Shown: piece after piece, positions 1 through 9,278 of the stretch | How positions within the stretch are numbered: the stretch's first letter is position 1 | How the letters are laid out: the number at the start of each line of letters is the position of its first letter | Source of the DNA: Nitrososphaerota archaeon | GTDB lineage: Archaea > Thermoproteota > Nitrososphaeria > Nitrososphaerales > JACQRY01 | Direction: 5' to 3' | Length of the DNA: 64,000 bases | Assembly: GCA_016184315.1 (NCBI GenBank) | Contig: JACPCU010000008.1 | Coordinates: 26,703-90,702, forward strand | Program-made: the position numbers and the translations under genes | Notes under the pieces: generated by a model | Databases searched by the model: none | What the model saw: the letters and a program-made list of their open reading frames with translations, nothing else | Told to the model about the DNA's origin: nothing

Positions 1-1574
1 TTGTGGTGGTCAGCGAAGGAGAGTATGAAGGGGACCTTCTTGAATGCTTCACCCATGACCTGAGGGTCAGCTGTGTTTGCTATCATGTTGGTTCGGCATT
101 GAATCAAGATCTCAGGCTTGTAGGGTATTTTGAAGCGGTCAGGTTCGAGGACTCCAAGCCACAGCATGGCTCTTGCATACACGGATACAGGGAAGAGCTC
201 CACTAGCTCAAGGGTTTCAGGTTCCTTGGGCTTAGAATATGGGTGGGGGTACCTCATGTGGGAATACTTGTTGCCGGGGGTGAGGATTCCGTCGGGACCG
301 TCCTTCGGGAAACCAAAGGGCCCAGCTGAATTCGCGTTGAGAAGACCGCCAGGCACGTCTACCGCGCCTACGATAACGTTGAGGAGGGCTATTGCTAGGC
401 CTGAGTGCATCGCGTGCTTATGAGCTATTGCTCCTCTATACCAAGTGGCACAAACGGGACGATGGGGCAGCACCTTGCCATCTATTGTGATGGTTTTGCC
501 GATTTGGGCTGATTCACCCCACTCCTTTGCGACTGTCCTAGTGGTTTGACCTGGAACTCCTGTTATCTGCTCAACTTTTTCTGGAGTGTAGCTGGCTACG
601 TGTTCTTTGAAGATCTGGAAGGCTGTTTTGACAGGCATGTCGTTGGCGGTGTAGCTGCCTTCGAGAGCAGGGTCATCGAAGCCAGGAGTATCATAAGGCA
701 TGGGTTTGCCTTCCTTCGGATCCCACATCATGGGCTTGCCGTCTGGGTCACGGACGTAGTATTCGTCTGGTCCCACTAGGTAGGCAGCATTAGTGTGCTT
801 CGCTAGGAACTGTTTGTCGTAAATCCCTACTTCGTTGACGAGGACATTGATTAGCCCTAAGGCGAAGGCTGCATCGGTTCCTGGTTTGATTGGGACCCAG
901 CGGTCGGATTGAGCTGCTGCATTAGATAAAACGGGGTCTACTGTCACGATCTTTATTCCTCTTGTTCTGGCGTCGGCCATTTCGAGGGATAGGGGCATGG
1001 CGTTGGCGTTGGTTACGAACCCGAACTGGTTTCCAAAGAGCATGAAGTAGTTGCAGTATTTCAGATCTGGATGCACGTCAAGAGAACCTGTCATTGTGTA
1101 GGCTACGGGGTGGACTCCGTTTCCGCAGAAGTATCCTGCTGGCCCTGCGGTGAAGTTGGGTGTCCCGTAGGCTGAGAGGAAGGCTCTCAGAGGTACAAAG
1201 GAATACGTGTCAAAAGTTGCCGCTATAAGCTTCCTCGGGTCGTCAGCCCTAACCTTCTTGAATTTTTCAACTATGATGTTGAGAGCATCGTCCCAAGAAA
1301 TCTCTTTCCACTTGGGGTCAATGTCGGTTCCCTTCTCAGTGTTTGTTCTCATCAAAGGTTTGGTTATTCGGTGAGGATTGTAGAGGTTCATGATCGCAGC
1401 GTTGCCCTTGGCGCATATGACTCCGAAGTTGGGGGGTGCGCCAGGTAATCCCTCTACCTTCATCACTTTGCCGTTAACTTTTTTTACATTAATGGTGCAG
1501 GAGTTGTAGCACATATCGCAGACAGTTGGTATCCATTCTTCAACCTCAGCTTGGTGGGTAACTGCTTTCTGCAA
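1..1574 (-). CDS. Molybdopterin oxidoreductase, partial (C-terminal end outside the window)
   Basis: The reading frame is open from a TTG at 1574 to the left edge, so at least 524 residues are present and the C-terminus is missing. The N-terminus carries the 4Fe-4S pattern C19-x2-C22-x3-C26 and a fourth Cys in VICAKGN, as in formate dehydrogenase/DMSO reductase family catalytic subunits that bind a bis-MGD molybdenum or tungsten cofactor. Typical later blocks are visible (GNQFGFVTNANAMP, VTVDPVLSNAA, WVPIKPGTDAAFALGL). No Tat signal precedes the cluster, so a cytoplasmic location is inferred. The start is uncertain: TGA lies two codons upstream and TTG is the only start codon before the cluster. 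The substrate cannot be named. Confidence 0.88.
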   Translation of the reverse strand, partial: MQKAVTHQAEVEEWIPTVCDMCYNSCTINVKKVNGKVMKVEGLPGAPPNFGVICAKGNAAIMNLYNPHRITKPLMRTNTEKGTDIDPKWKEISWDDALNIIVEKFKKVRADDPRKLIAATFDTYSFVPLRAFLSAYGTPNFTAGPAGYFCGNGVHPVAYTMTGSLDVHPDLKYCNYFMLFGNQFGFVTNANAMPLSLEMADARTRGIKIVTVDPVLSNAAAQSDRWVPIKPGTDAAFALGLINVLVNEVGIYDKQFLAKHTNAAYLVGPDEYYVRDPDGKPMMWDPKEGKPMPYDTPGFDDPALEGSYTANDMPVKTAFQIFKEHVASYTPEKVEQITGVPGQTTRTVAKEWGESAQIGKTITIDGKVLPHRPVCATWYRGAIAHKHAMHSGLAIALLNVIVGAVDVPGGLLNANSAGPFGFPKDGPDGILTPGNKYSHMRYPHPYSKPKEPETLELVELFPVSVYARAMLWLGVLEPDRFKIPYKPEILIQCRTNMIANTADPQVMGEAFKKVPFILSFADHH

Positions 1575-1686
1575 ACCTCTTCACATAGCCCTACAAATTC
1601 GTGTAATATAAGCCGTGCGCACACGTTTGAATACAATTCACAGATTCCGTGGAATCATTGCAAATAATTGTAACGTAAGGCATATG

Positions 1687-2310
1687 CTAAAACTGATGTA
1701 GTTGTGCGTGAACCCTGTTTAAGCTCCCCCTTTTCTCTTCGTACGATCTGATTAGTTCCTCTTTCTTCAGAGTCAGAGCAATGTCATCCAGGCCTTCCAC
1801 TAGGCGCTTCTTGTTGGAAGCATCAATGGTAAATGGCAGCCGTTCTCCGTTAGGCTTGAAAATTTGCTGATCAACCAAGTCAATTGTCAAGCTGTAGCCC
1901 TCGGTTGCCTCAACTTCTTTGAAGAGTCTGTCTACTTGCTCATCAGGCAGAACAATGGGCAAAATACCGTTCTTCAAACAGTTGTTATGGAAGATGTCCG
2001 CGAAAGAGGGTGCGATAACTGCTCTGAACCCGTAGTCCTGTATGGCCCATACCGCATGCTCCCTAGAGCTGCCGCATCCGAAGTTTCTCCTAGCTAGGAG
2101 GATCTTACCGCCTTGGTAACGAGGATTATTCAAGACGAATTCAGCCTTCGGGTTGCCTTGGAGGTCGAATCGCCAGTCGTAGAAGAGGAATTTCCCGAAG
2201 CCTGTGCGTTGAATCAGCTTAAGGAACTGCTTAGGAACTATCTGATCCGTGTCTACGTTTATTCTATCTAATGGCGCTACTTTACCTGTCAGTCTTGTGA
2301 AGGGTTCCAT
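1687..2310 (-). CDS. leuD: 3-isopropylmalate dehydratase small subunit
   Basis: This 207-residue protein is the small (swivel) subunit of isopropylmalate isomerase, which converts 2- to 3-isopropylmalate in leucine synthesis. It has the bacterial-length LeuD form rather than the short (about 165 aa) archaeal form: [16 protein letters not shown] near the N-terminus, FYDWRF, and the substrate-loop block [14 protein letters not shown] around residue 75. It lies 32 bp downstream of leuC on the same strand, forming a leuCD operon. The bacterial form suggests acquisition from bacteria, which is an inference. Confidence 0.95.
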   Translation of the reverse strand: MEPFTRLTGKVAPLDRINVDTDQIVPKQFLKLIQRTGFGKFLFYDWRFDLQGNPKAEFVLNNPRYQGGKILLARRNFGCGSSREHAVWAIQDYGFRAVIAPSFADIFHNNCLKNGILPIVLPDEQVDRLFKEVEATEGYSLTIDLVDQQIFKPNGERLPFTIDASNKKRLVEGLDDIALTLKKEELIRSYEEKRGSLNRVHAQLHQF

Positions 2311-2342
2311 TCGCTAATCTACTCCTACAGTCAATCTTTTCT

Positions 2343-3746
2343 TCAAACGCCCCATTCCCTGATGTCCACGAAGTGCCCTTCGATAGCGGCTGCTGCAGCC
2401 ATGACGGGGCTGACTAGGTGCGTTCGTCCTCCTCGCCCCTGCCTCCCCTCAAAGTTACGATTCGAGGTGCTGGCGCATCGTTCCTCTGGAGCAAGGATGT
2501 CAGGATTCATGCCTAGGCACATGCTGCAGCCGGATTCTCTCCATTCAAAACCTGCTTCTTTGAATACTGCTGCTAGACCCAGCTCCTCAGCCCTCTTCTT
2601 AACTGTCTGAGACCCAGGTACAACCATAGCTCTAACACTTGGAGCAATCTTACGGTTCTTCACCATCTTAGCAGCCTCAACAAGGTCTTCTACTCTAGCA
2701 TTGGTGCAGGAACCTATGAAGACTCGGTCAACCTTGATGTCAGTGATAGACATCCCAGGTTTCAGGCCCATGTATTGCAGGGCCGCTGCAGCTGACTTCT
2801 GATCATCAGAACTCTGAAAGTCTTCCGGGTAAGGCACTTTTCCAGTTACGTCGACTACCTGTCCGGGGTTGGTTCCCCAAGTGACTTGGGGAACCATTTT
2901 GCTGGCGTCTAAGGTGACGGTTTTGTCGAATACTGCTCCTCCGTCAGTCTTCAGATCTCTCCATCTTTCAACAAACTCTTCGAAGTCTCTGCTTTTCGGT
3001 GCATACTGTCTGCCTCGGACATACTGGAAGGTTTTCTCATCAGGAGCGATCATTCCTGCCCTTGCGCCCCCTTCGATCGACATGTTGCATATGGTCATAC
3101 GCTCCTCCATGGAGAAGCCCTGTATCGCGTCTCCCCGATACTCTATGACACAGCCGTTGCCCCCTGAAGTCCCTATTCTCCCTATGATTGACAGGATTAC
3201 ATCTTTTGCAGTTATTCCTCTGGTAGGATTGCCTACAATCTTAACTTCCATGGTTTTGGGTTTGTCCACCCATAGGCATTGAGTCGCTAAGACGTGTTCA
3301 ACCTCGCTTGTACCTATTCCCCAAGCCCATGCTCCGAAGGCTCCATGAGTAGAGGTATGGCTGTCACCGCACACAATTGTTAGACCCGGCATTGTGAGTC
3401 CCAGTTCAGGGCCGATCACGTGTACTATGCCTTGGAACGGGCTGAAGAGGCCGAAAAGCGTTATCCCAAACTCTTTGGTGTTCTTCTCCAGAGCGTCTAT
3501 TTGTGCTTTCGAAACAGGATCTTTGAATGGAAGTGATCTGTCATCGGTGGGAACATTGTGGTCTACTGTTGCGTAAGTTAGGTCAGGTCTTCTTACTTTG
3601 CGTCCGGATCCCCTGAGTCCGTCAAAGGCTTGAGGGGAAGTGACTTCATGGACTAGATGTCGGTCTATATAGACTAGGGATGGGCCTTCCTGTTCCTCGT
3701 AGACCACATGGGAGTCCCATATCTTCTCGAATAGTGTCCCTAGCAT
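2343..3746 (-). CDS. leuC: 3-isopropylmalate dehydratase large subunit
   Basis: This 467-residue aconitase-family subunit holds the 4Fe-4S cluster of isopropylmalate isomerase. It starts with the bacterial-type LeuC sequence [12 protein letters not shown]. Visible blocks are [31 protein letters not shown], the cluster cysteines in FIGSCTNAR and [11 protein letters not shown], and the C-terminal NRNFEGRQG. The length is normal for bacterial LeuC. It is the first gene of the leuCD pair, and no other leucine gene is visible in the window. Confidence 0.96.
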   Translation of the reverse strand: MLGTLFEKIWDSHVVYEEQEGPSLVYIDRHLVHEVTSPQAFDGLRGSGRKVRRPDLTYATVDHNVPTDDRSLPFKDPVSKAQIDALEKNTKEFGITLFGLFSPFQGIVHVIGPELGLTMPGLTIVCGDSHTSTHGAFGAWAWGIGTSEVEHVLATQCLWVDKPKTMEVKIVGNPTRGITAKDVILSIIGRIGTSGGNGCVIEYRGDAIQGFSMEERMTICNMSIEGGARAGMIAPDEKTFQYVRGRQYAPKSRDFEEFVERWRDLKTDGGAVFDKTVTLDASKMVPQVTWGTNPGQVVDVTGKVPYPEDFQSSDDQKSAAAALQYMGLKPGMSITDIKVDRVFIGSCTNARVEDLVEAAKMVKNRKIAPSVRAMVVPGSQTVKKRAEELGLAAVFKEAGFEWRESGCSMCLGMNPDILAPEERCASTSNRNFEGRQGRGGRTHLVSPVMAAAAAIEGHFVDIREWGV

Positions 3747-3794
3747 CCCAGCTCCCGCCTTTTTTCAGCGCTGAAATAAATTAGCTATCTGCGC

Positions 3795-4040
3795 CTATTT
3801 GGATTTGTCGCCCTCGCCTTCAAGCTTGGCTTTAACCGCTCCGAGAACAGCGTCAACTCTCCCCTGCTCCTCAGAACCTCCCACGTCATACACTTTAACT
3901 GCGAATAGCTTCCAGTTCCACTCAAGCTTGCTGATAGGCAGATTTTGCCGGATCCATTTGATCTGGCTTTCATTATCTAAGTGGCAAGGATTCTCGTCGC
4001 AATCATGCATCAATATGACTGTAGCAATCTTTCGACCCAT
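3795..4040 (-). CDS. Small hypothetical protein (81 aa)
   Basis: The frame encodes a soluble 81-residue protein with a short hydrophobic strand (KIATVILMHDC), two nearby cysteines, two aromatic-rich stretches and an alanine/lysine-rich helical C-terminus (DAVLGAVKAKLEGEG). It lies 49 bp upstream of leuC on the same strand. I do not recognise a family. A second overlapping minus-strand frame (3785-3973) is open too, but its composition is less protein-like. Confidence 0.45.
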   Translation of the reverse strand: MGRKIATVILMHDCDENPCHLDNESQIKWIRQNLPISKLEWNWKLFAVKVYDVGGSEEQGRVDAVLGAVKAKLEGEGDKSK

Positions 4041-4123
4041 GAACCAAGGGTTAAAACTCCTTCCTTATCTCCGTTGACGTTACCTCCTTACCATATCCCT
4101 CAAAGTGGATTCCTGAAGACTTT

Positions 4124-4822
4124 CTATTGCAGCACTTGTATTCTTAGCGACTTTGGAAGATAGTCGTTGGTCGGCTGGGTGTCTCCAGGGCAAGCTGATA
4201 TCGCGACTAAACAGTTCATCTCAGCCTTCATGGCGATGTAATCTCCTTTCTTGCTAACTGGACTTTTTATGATAGGTATGTTCCTGTCATCGACGTCTAG
4301 ATTCATGAACACATTGAAGACGTCTCCGACATCGTCTGCCGTCAGACCATATGGCCTGATTGCTTCTGAAAGATTATCCTGACAATTGTCATGTGTACTA
4401 AGCTTATCTCTGACCCTGTATAGAGGCTTGCTGCACTTGTTACCCGTGACAAGTCCGTGTACTCCTACCTTATCTTCAATCACGATGAACATGATGTTGC
4501 TGCGGGAAGGCTGTGAATACAATTCTTTGACCTTCTTCAGGTTTCCTATCCCCTTAACGCAGTTCATTCGGACAGTATGGGACAGATCGAATTTCTCTTT
4601 GTGGTCGTCAGCATTAAAAATAATAACGTCGGCAACTTGCTTACCTTCCTCTTCAATAATTCTTAGTACTTCGCCCTTGTTTACGACCACGGCCTTACCG
4701 GTTCTTGCAGGCATCAAGAAATCAATAATGGGTTGCATCAATGAGCCAAGTAGCCGGAGTTTTATTAAAATCCTGTGCAGACCATCTGTAGCCCATAGAG
4801 ACATTCTTATTCTGCTTGTCAC
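4124..4822 (-). CDS. DUF1989 / urea carboxylase-associated family protein
   Basis: The protein resembles the DUF1989 family, whose members sit beside urea carboxylase or amine/purine degradation genes; their exact reaction was not generally settled to my knowledge. The sequence shows an IPARTGKAV-like opening (LMPARTGKAVVV), the Cys/His block STHDNCQDNL, a FNVFMNLDVD segment and a C-terminal ACPGDTQPTNDY block, which match the family pattern. The longest frame is 232 residues; Met29 (start at 4738) fits the family better because the first 28 residues are basic and unlike the domain. It is followed 10 bp upstream by the MDR dehydrogenase on the same strand. Confidence 0.75.
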   Translation of the reverse strand: MTSRIRMSLWATDGLHRILIKLRLLGSLMQPIIDFLMPARTGKAVVVNKGEVLRIIEEEGKQVADVIIFNADDHKEKFDLSHTVRMNCVKGIGNLKKVKELYSQPSRSNIMFIVIEDKVGVHGLVTGNKCSKPLYRVRDKLSTHDNCQDNLSEAIRPYGLTADDVGDVFNVFMNLDVDDRNIPIIKSPVSKKGDYIAMKAEMNCLVAISACPGDTQPTNDYLPKSLRIQVLQ

Positions 4823-4832
4823 AAGAGTGCAA

Positions 4833-5864
4833 CTAGTCTAACGTCAGTACAACCTTACCAAAACTCTCCCCAGCCTCCAGCCTCCTATGTGCATCAACAG
4901 CCCTCTCCAAGGGAAACACACTGTCCACCACAGGCCTAAGCGCACCCCTATCAACAAGCCTCAGCACATCGACAAGATCACCCTTAGTACCCATATACGA
5001 ACCCATAATAGACTGCTGCTTAGAAAAGAGAAACCTAAGATCGACAGAGACCTGCGGTCCAGTAGTTGCACCACAAGTTACCAGCCTCCCCCCACGACCC
5101 AGCGAACGGACAGCCGTGTCCCAGATCGCAGCACCGGCATGCTCAACAACAAGATCCACGCCTCTACCAGAAGTCACACGCTTAACAACCTCTTGCACAT
5201 CCTCCACACCCCTATTTATCACAAAGTCTGCACCCAAAGCCTTCGCCTTCACAGCCTTCTCCTCAGAACTCACTGTAGTAACCACAGTACAATTGAACAG
5301 CTTAGCAATCTGAATAGCCGCTACACCTACTCCACTACCAGCTCCAACCACAAGAATAGTCTCCCCCATTCTGATCCGAGCTTTGTCAACCATCATTTGC
5401 CATGCAGTCAAAAAGACAAGGGGAATAGACGCAGCCTCAACGAAACTCAGCTTCGAAGGCTTCCTCATAAGATTCGCCGCAGGCACCCTAACAAACTCAG
5501 CGTAACCACCCTTAGTACGGTAACCAATAATCTGGTAGTTAACACAATAATTCTCTCTACCTGCTAAACACTCCTCGCACGTACCATCACCAAACCCTGG
5601 AGCAACAACCACCTCATCCTCCCTAGACCAACCCTCAACACCAAGACCAGTCTCAGCCACCACACCGGAAATGTCACTGCCCAAGATATGGGGCATTGGA
5701 ATCTTAACCCCTGGGATACCTTTCCTCAACCAAAGATCTAGGCGATTCAATGCGCATGCCTTCACCTGAACAACGGCTTCCCCGAATCCAAGGACAGGCT
5801 TCTCTACATCCGCACTATGAAGCACCTCTGGTCCCCCATGGACATCAAAGACTACAGCTTTCAT
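4833..5864 (-). CDS. Zinc-type alcohol dehydrogenase / quinone oxidoreductase (MDR superfamily)
   Basis: This 343-residue medium-chain dehydrogenase/reductase has a GroES-like N-terminal half (LRKGIPGVKIPMPHILGSDISG) and a Rossmann half with VVGAGSGVGVAAIQIAK for NAD(P). A structural zinc loop is suggested by CEECLAGRENYC. The catalytic-zinc Cys is replaced (NRLDLWLRKG), as in many members called quinone reductases, so the substrate is unknown. The start MKAVVFDVHGGPEVL is typical. The gene lies 10 bp upstream of the DUF1989 gene and probably shares its transcript. Confidence 0.9.
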   Translation of the reverse strand: MKAVVFDVHGGPEVLHSADVEKPVLGFGEAVVQVKACALNRLDLWLRKGIPGVKIPMPHILGSDISGVVAETGLGVEGWSREDEVVVAPGFGDGTCEECLAGRENYCVNYQIIGYRTKGGYAEFVRVPAANLMRKPSKLSFVEAASIPLVFLTAWQMMVDKARIRMGETILVVGAGSGVGVAAIQIAKLFNCTVVTTVSSEEKAVKAKALGADFVINRGVEDVQEVVKRVTSGRGVDLVVEHAGAAIWDTAVRSLGRGGRLVTCGATTGPQVSVDLRFLFSKQQSIMGSYMGTKGDLVDVLRLVDRGALRPVVDSVFPLERAVDAHRRLEAGESFGKVVLTLD

Positions 5865-6185
5865 AATCCCTAGGTGTATATGCCACGGTTAAAAGAATTA
5901 GATTGATATCAGACTAGCTGGGAGTCTAATCAGCCTTTTCGACTTCAGAAGGTAAGCTTTGCTGCTACATAGGCTCTGATAACTACGTAATAAGTGGCAT
6001 CTTGATCTTGAAATTTATATTGTTAGGTGGGTCCTACCATTCTACAGCGGAGACAAAGGACTCCAGCTTGACGACTCATACAAAAGGAGTTCTACAAGAC
6101 CCACAGCAGAGCTATAGTCTCTACATCATTTCAGAAACTACAGTATTCTCCATACAGCTTGGCCAGTTGATCTGAGAAGCAGAAG
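5865..6185. other. Intergenic stretch with no confident gene
   Basis: This 321-bp gap separates two minus-strand genes. The only open frame of note is on the plus strand, TTG 6008 to TGA 6175 (55 codons, opening KFILLGGSYHS). It has no recognised similarity or convincing ribosome-binding site, so I do not call it. The part next to 5864 should hold the promoter of the dehydrogenase operon. Confidence 0.5.
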
Positions 6186-7220
6186 TCACTTGAATCTGGG
6201 CATTATCTTCTCAGCGAAGTCAGCCATGACACGCCTCTTCTCCGCAGCCACAGGAGTAGGAACCCAGAAGCCGAATTCGCTGAACCCCATCTTCCTCAAC
6301 TCTTCAACACGGTTGACCAGATCCTGAGCCTTACCTGCCATCACAAACGTGTCAACAATCGTGTCGTTGATGTATTCCTTCGCCATCTTGGCGTACTCGG
6401 CCTCCAGTTTTGCGTCAACGTGAGCACCCTTCTGGTAACCCTTCTTGATCACATCATACTTCTCTGGTGTAATACCTATTGGAGAAAGCCACTCCACAGG
6501 GGAGAGCAAAACCATTAGGGCTGCATATGCTCTAAGAGTCTCGTAGATATCGCTTCTATGCTCGGTCATGTATACTGGTAGCCAGCTCTGAAGTTTTACG
6601 TCACTGAAGTTTCTACCAGCCTTCTCTGCCCCCATCCTGATCTTCTCCAATACCATTTTCAATATCTCAGGGTGAGTGTAGGGGATCATGACTACATCAG
6701 CCACTTCGCCTGCCACCTCCATGATCCTAGGGCCTTGGGCAGAGATGTATGCTGGAATATTCGGGTGAGGACTCATACCCATCTTCAAGCCCTTAACTTT
6801 GAAGAACTCTCCTTCGAAATCTATTGTTTCGCCCTTCAACAGCCTCTTGATGACGATCAACGCCTCCCTAACCCGGGCATAACCCTTCTTAGTCTCGTAT
6901 CCAAGGTCCCGTGTCATCTCCACCATGTTGCCCGCTCCGAAGCCAAGGACAGCTCTTCCCCCTGACAACTCGTCCAGAGTAGCTATGGCTCTAGCTGTAA
7001 CTGCAGGATGCCTAGTGTAAGGATTCGTCACGCCCGGCCCTATTTGGATCTTCCGTGTGATCATGGCTCCTGCTGCACAGTTGATGTAAGTGTCCCTCGT
7101 CCTGTCTGACAAGAAGGCTATGTCGAATCCCAACTCCTCTCCCAGCTTGATAGCGGTCATCACATCGGTTATGTGAGGAACATTGGTTGAAACATGAACT
7201 CCACCGAAGGCAAATTTCAA
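6186..7220 (-). CDS. LLM-class F420-dependent flavin/coenzyme oxidoreductase
   Basis: This bacterial-luciferase-like (TIM-barrel) protein resembles F420-dependent methylenetetrahydromethanopterin reductases and F420-dependent dehydrogenases. Typical blocks are FAFGGVHVSTN, GFDIAFLSDRT, ITRKIQIGPGVTNPYTRHP, LDELSGGRAVLGFGAGN and IPAYISAQGPRIMEVAGEVAD. I place the start at TTG 7220 because a GGGAGAG ribosome-binding site lies about nine bases upstream and homologues begin at MKFAFGG; the frame runs 12 codons further to 7256. CofE-like genes nearby fit F420 use. The substrate is not clear, and a second member of the class is at 59541. Confidence 0.9.
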   Translation of the reverse strand: MKFAFGGVHVSTNVPHITDVMTAIKLGEELGFDIAFLSDRTRDTYINCAAGAMITRKIQIGPGVTNPYTRHPAVTARAIATLDELSGGRAVLGFGAGNMVEMTRDLGYETKKGYARVREALIVIKRLLKGETIDFEGEFFKVKGLKMGMSPHPNIPAYISAQGPRIMEVAGEVADVVMIPYTHPEILKMVLEKIRMGAEKAGRNFSDVKLQSWLPVYMTEHRSDIYETLRAYAALMVLLSPVEWLSPIGITPEKYDVIKKGYQKGAHVDAKLEAEYAKMAKEYINDTIVDTFVMAGKAQDLVNRVEELRKMGFSEFGFWVPTPVAAEKRRVMADFAEKIMPRFK

Positions 7221-7313
7221 CTTGAAGATCTCTCTCCCTCTGCAGCGAGCTGGCAAATTAGTTAAAGTTTGCCTTTCCCTGCCTATTCTTTGAAAGACAG
7301 CTAGGAAAACAGT

Positions 7314-7865
7314 TCAGCGTGACACATTAATTTCTGATGGTGATATGGTGAAGGCCACAGTACGATGTGTTGTCTCAAACTTAGGAGAGTAGTTGAAGAG
7401 CGATTTGAACATGGATTTGAAGAACGCTTCAATGTAAATAGAGCGCTTAGGCCCCATGTCGTGGTGAAATACGAACCGTTTCCGTCCGTTCTCATCATGC
7501 TCCTCAAGATCTCCCATGCCGTGGTACACTGCAAATATGTGAAGTAGCTTGATGACATTCTCCATGGTTACTTCACCCCATACGAAGAGGATAATATCTA
7601 TGGGTCCTTCTCGCCCTCCTTCAGTTGCCAGCTCTCTAAGGGTTTCATCAGGAATAACTCGAAGAAGCCTCCTTAGAGCGTTCTTAGATATACTAATCAT
7701 GCCGTAGCGTTCAGAGAATCTTCCCCAGTCCACGTATTTGCGGAGCTGCTTGTTGACAAGCACATTGGCGCTGACACCTTGTCTTCCAGCCTCATCCTTC
7801 AACGCATCAAGAATATCCTGGTCTACGCGCAGAGTGAAGGTTGTGCTTCGCTTCGGCTTAGACAT
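7314..7865 (-). CDS. Ribbon-helix-helix-type protein with unknown C-terminal domain
   Basis: The 183-residue protein opens with a ribbon-helix-helix pattern: a basic segment, the strand TTFTLRVDQDILDAL, then helices (DEAGRQGVSANVLVNKQLRKYV). This suggests a DNA-binding regulator or a small-ligand sensor. The remaining about 130 residues have alternating helices and strands with two His-rich spots (HIFAVYHGMG, FVFHHDMGPK), and I do not recognise them. It stands alone between the LLM oxidoreductase and a divergent small zinc protein. The target is unknown. Confidence 0.7.
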   Translation of the reverse strand: MSKPKRSTTFTLRVDQDILDALKDEAGRQGVSANVLVNKQLRKYVDWGRFSERYGMISISKNALRRLLRVIPDETLRELATEGGREGPIDIILFVWGEVTMENVIKLLHIFAVYHGMGDLEEHDENGRKRFVFHHDMGPKRSIYIEAFFKSMFKSLFNYSPKFETTHRTVAFTISPSEINVSR

Positions 7866-7966
7866 TCTATTTACACACTGTGTTCTGACACTATTAAAGA
7901 AATCTGAGAATCCGAGGCTATTTAGACACCATACTCATATAGATAGCCTGCGTTTATCTTGTCCAA

Positions 7967-8299
7967 ATGCCGACTTGCGCTGAGTGCGGCAAAGCCATGA
8001 AGATAGGCGAAGATCAAATCGGCATAGGTGAGAGTAACCTGCTTTACCACCTGTCATGCGCCCCCACTGATTTGCTTAGAGACTCAATTACGGAAGCTAA
8101 CGCGATCATCGCCAAGGGAGTGACATACTTTGTCAACAAGTATCTCCCAAACGAATTAAGGGCACCTTCTTGGCCGAAGAAGAGCAAGAAGATTCTGACT
8201 GATCAGGAGCTAGCCGCATACACCGAGATCTTCGCAAGACTGATCAAAGACTATAGGTGTGAAAGTGATAGAAGAAAGAAAAAGAATAGGGCTCCTTAG
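7967..8299 (+). CDS. Small Cys/His zinc-finger-like protein (110 aa)
   Basis: The N-terminus has a likely single zinc site, C4-x2-C7 followed by H28-x2-C31 (CAECG ... YHLSC). The rest is helical and ends in a strongly basic tail (RRKKKNR). The start ATG sits about 100 bp from the divergent RHH gene, so the two may share a regulatory region. No family is recognised; a role in nucleic-acid binding is only suggested by the zinc site and basic tail. Confidence 0.6.
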   Translation: MPTCAECGKAMKIGEDQIGIGESNLLYHLSCAPTDLLRDSITEANAIIAKGVTYFVNKYLPNELRAPSWPKKSKKILTDQELAAYTEIFARLIKDYRCESDRRKKKNRAP

Positions 8300-8350
8300 A
8301 TGCCTAGACATAAGTTACGCTAAGCATGACAAACAAGAAATAGGAAACGC

Positions 8351-9187
8351 TTAGTCCTTGTATCGTTCCCTGGTCTTGACCCTGTTTGAGGGCTGGAAGG
8401 TATTCAGGATCGTGTCTTCATTCTCGTTAAGATAAAGGATGTTTGGATCAGCCTTTTCATCGAATGTCACAGGTACTCCTCGGGCTAGAACTGCACCAAC
8501 CCTTTCACCACCTTCACCTATCAAGAGAAGAGCGCCGCTTGCTACGCAATCAGAAACACATTGCCTTGCAACGGGGACGGGCCTGCCGTAAACGTCGACC
8601 ATAGGCTTGCCGTCTTTGCTCGTTGTGCAATCCTTGGAGGGCTCGAAGCCGCTAACGCCTATTGTGAACCCGATTGAGCCGTTTCTAAGGGGATACCAGT
8701 TGCTGTCGGTGATCAAGATTCCGATGCTCCTACCGGTTCGTTTCTTAATCTCCTTCCTCAGGTCATCCGCAACTTTGTGTGGATTCCTCAGTTCCAGTGA
8801 GGCGTAGCCTAGAGGGCTGTTCTTTATGTCTACGCCGGCGTTGATTGAGAGAGCCTTATTCTTCTTGGTCCAGAGGATCATGAAACTAGGTTGCTTGTAG
8901 GCTACTCCTCCGTAGACATCTTCAGCCTCGCTGAGGTAGAGTTCTATTCTGGGGGTCAGAGAAGGATCAATGTTGTTCTTCTTGACGAAGTCCTCGGTCT
9001 TCTTGGAGATCTTCAGTCCGTCCAGTTTCTTGAAGAGCCCTATGGCAGAAGACACAACTTTGCTGGCCACGACGAGTATGTCGTTGTCCTTCGGCTCAAG
9101 GCCTTCCTTCTTCATAGCATCCAGTATTATTCCGACGTAGTCGTCCCCCTCTTTGACCAAGGGTAGGCGTATCGGTAGAAACTCCAT
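8351..9187 (-). CDS. CofE-like F420-0:gamma-glutamyl ligase paralogue
   Basis: This 278-residue protein belongs to the CofE family, which adds glutamate to F420-0 using GTP. Family blocks seen are LPLVKEGDDYVGIIL, DNDILVVASKVVS, INAGVDIKNSPLG, ILITDSNWYPLRNGSIGFTIGVSG and VDVYGRPVPVARQCVSDCVASGALLLIGEGGE. Compared with the second copy at 10281 it is diverged (DIKN in place of DRSN, and an extra CTTSKDG loop), so it may act on another substrate. It is a single-gene unit whose start has a short leader. Confidence 0.82.
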   Translation of the reverse strand: MEFLPIRLPLVKEGDDYVGIILDAMKKEGLEPKDNDILVVASKVVSSAIGLFKKLDGLKISKKTEDFVKKNNIDPSLTPRIELYLSEAEDVYGGVAYKQPSFMILWTKKNKALSINAGVDIKNSPLGYASLELRNPHKVADDLRKEIKKRTGRSIGILITDSNWYPLRNGSIGFTIGVSGFEPSKDCTTSKDGKPMVDVYGRPVPVARQCVSDCVASGALLLIGEGGERVGAVLARGVPVTFDEKADPNILYLNENEDTILNTFQPSNRVKTRERYKD

Positions 9188-9278
9188 GTAACTGCACCAG
9201 CCTCAAGGCTGATACTAGGCATATTTATGGTTCACTCTGACGCATCTAGTTGCAGTAATTGCGGTGCACCTTGTTTCG

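Noticed and set aside
4887..5567. 226-codon plus-strand frame opposite the MDR dehydrogenase
   Set aside because: The minus frame carries clear MDR motifs; the plus frame is its low-complexity shadow.
6008..6175. 55-codon frame in the gap between the dehydrogenase and LLM genes
   Set aside because: No ribosome-binding site, family or composition signal supports it.
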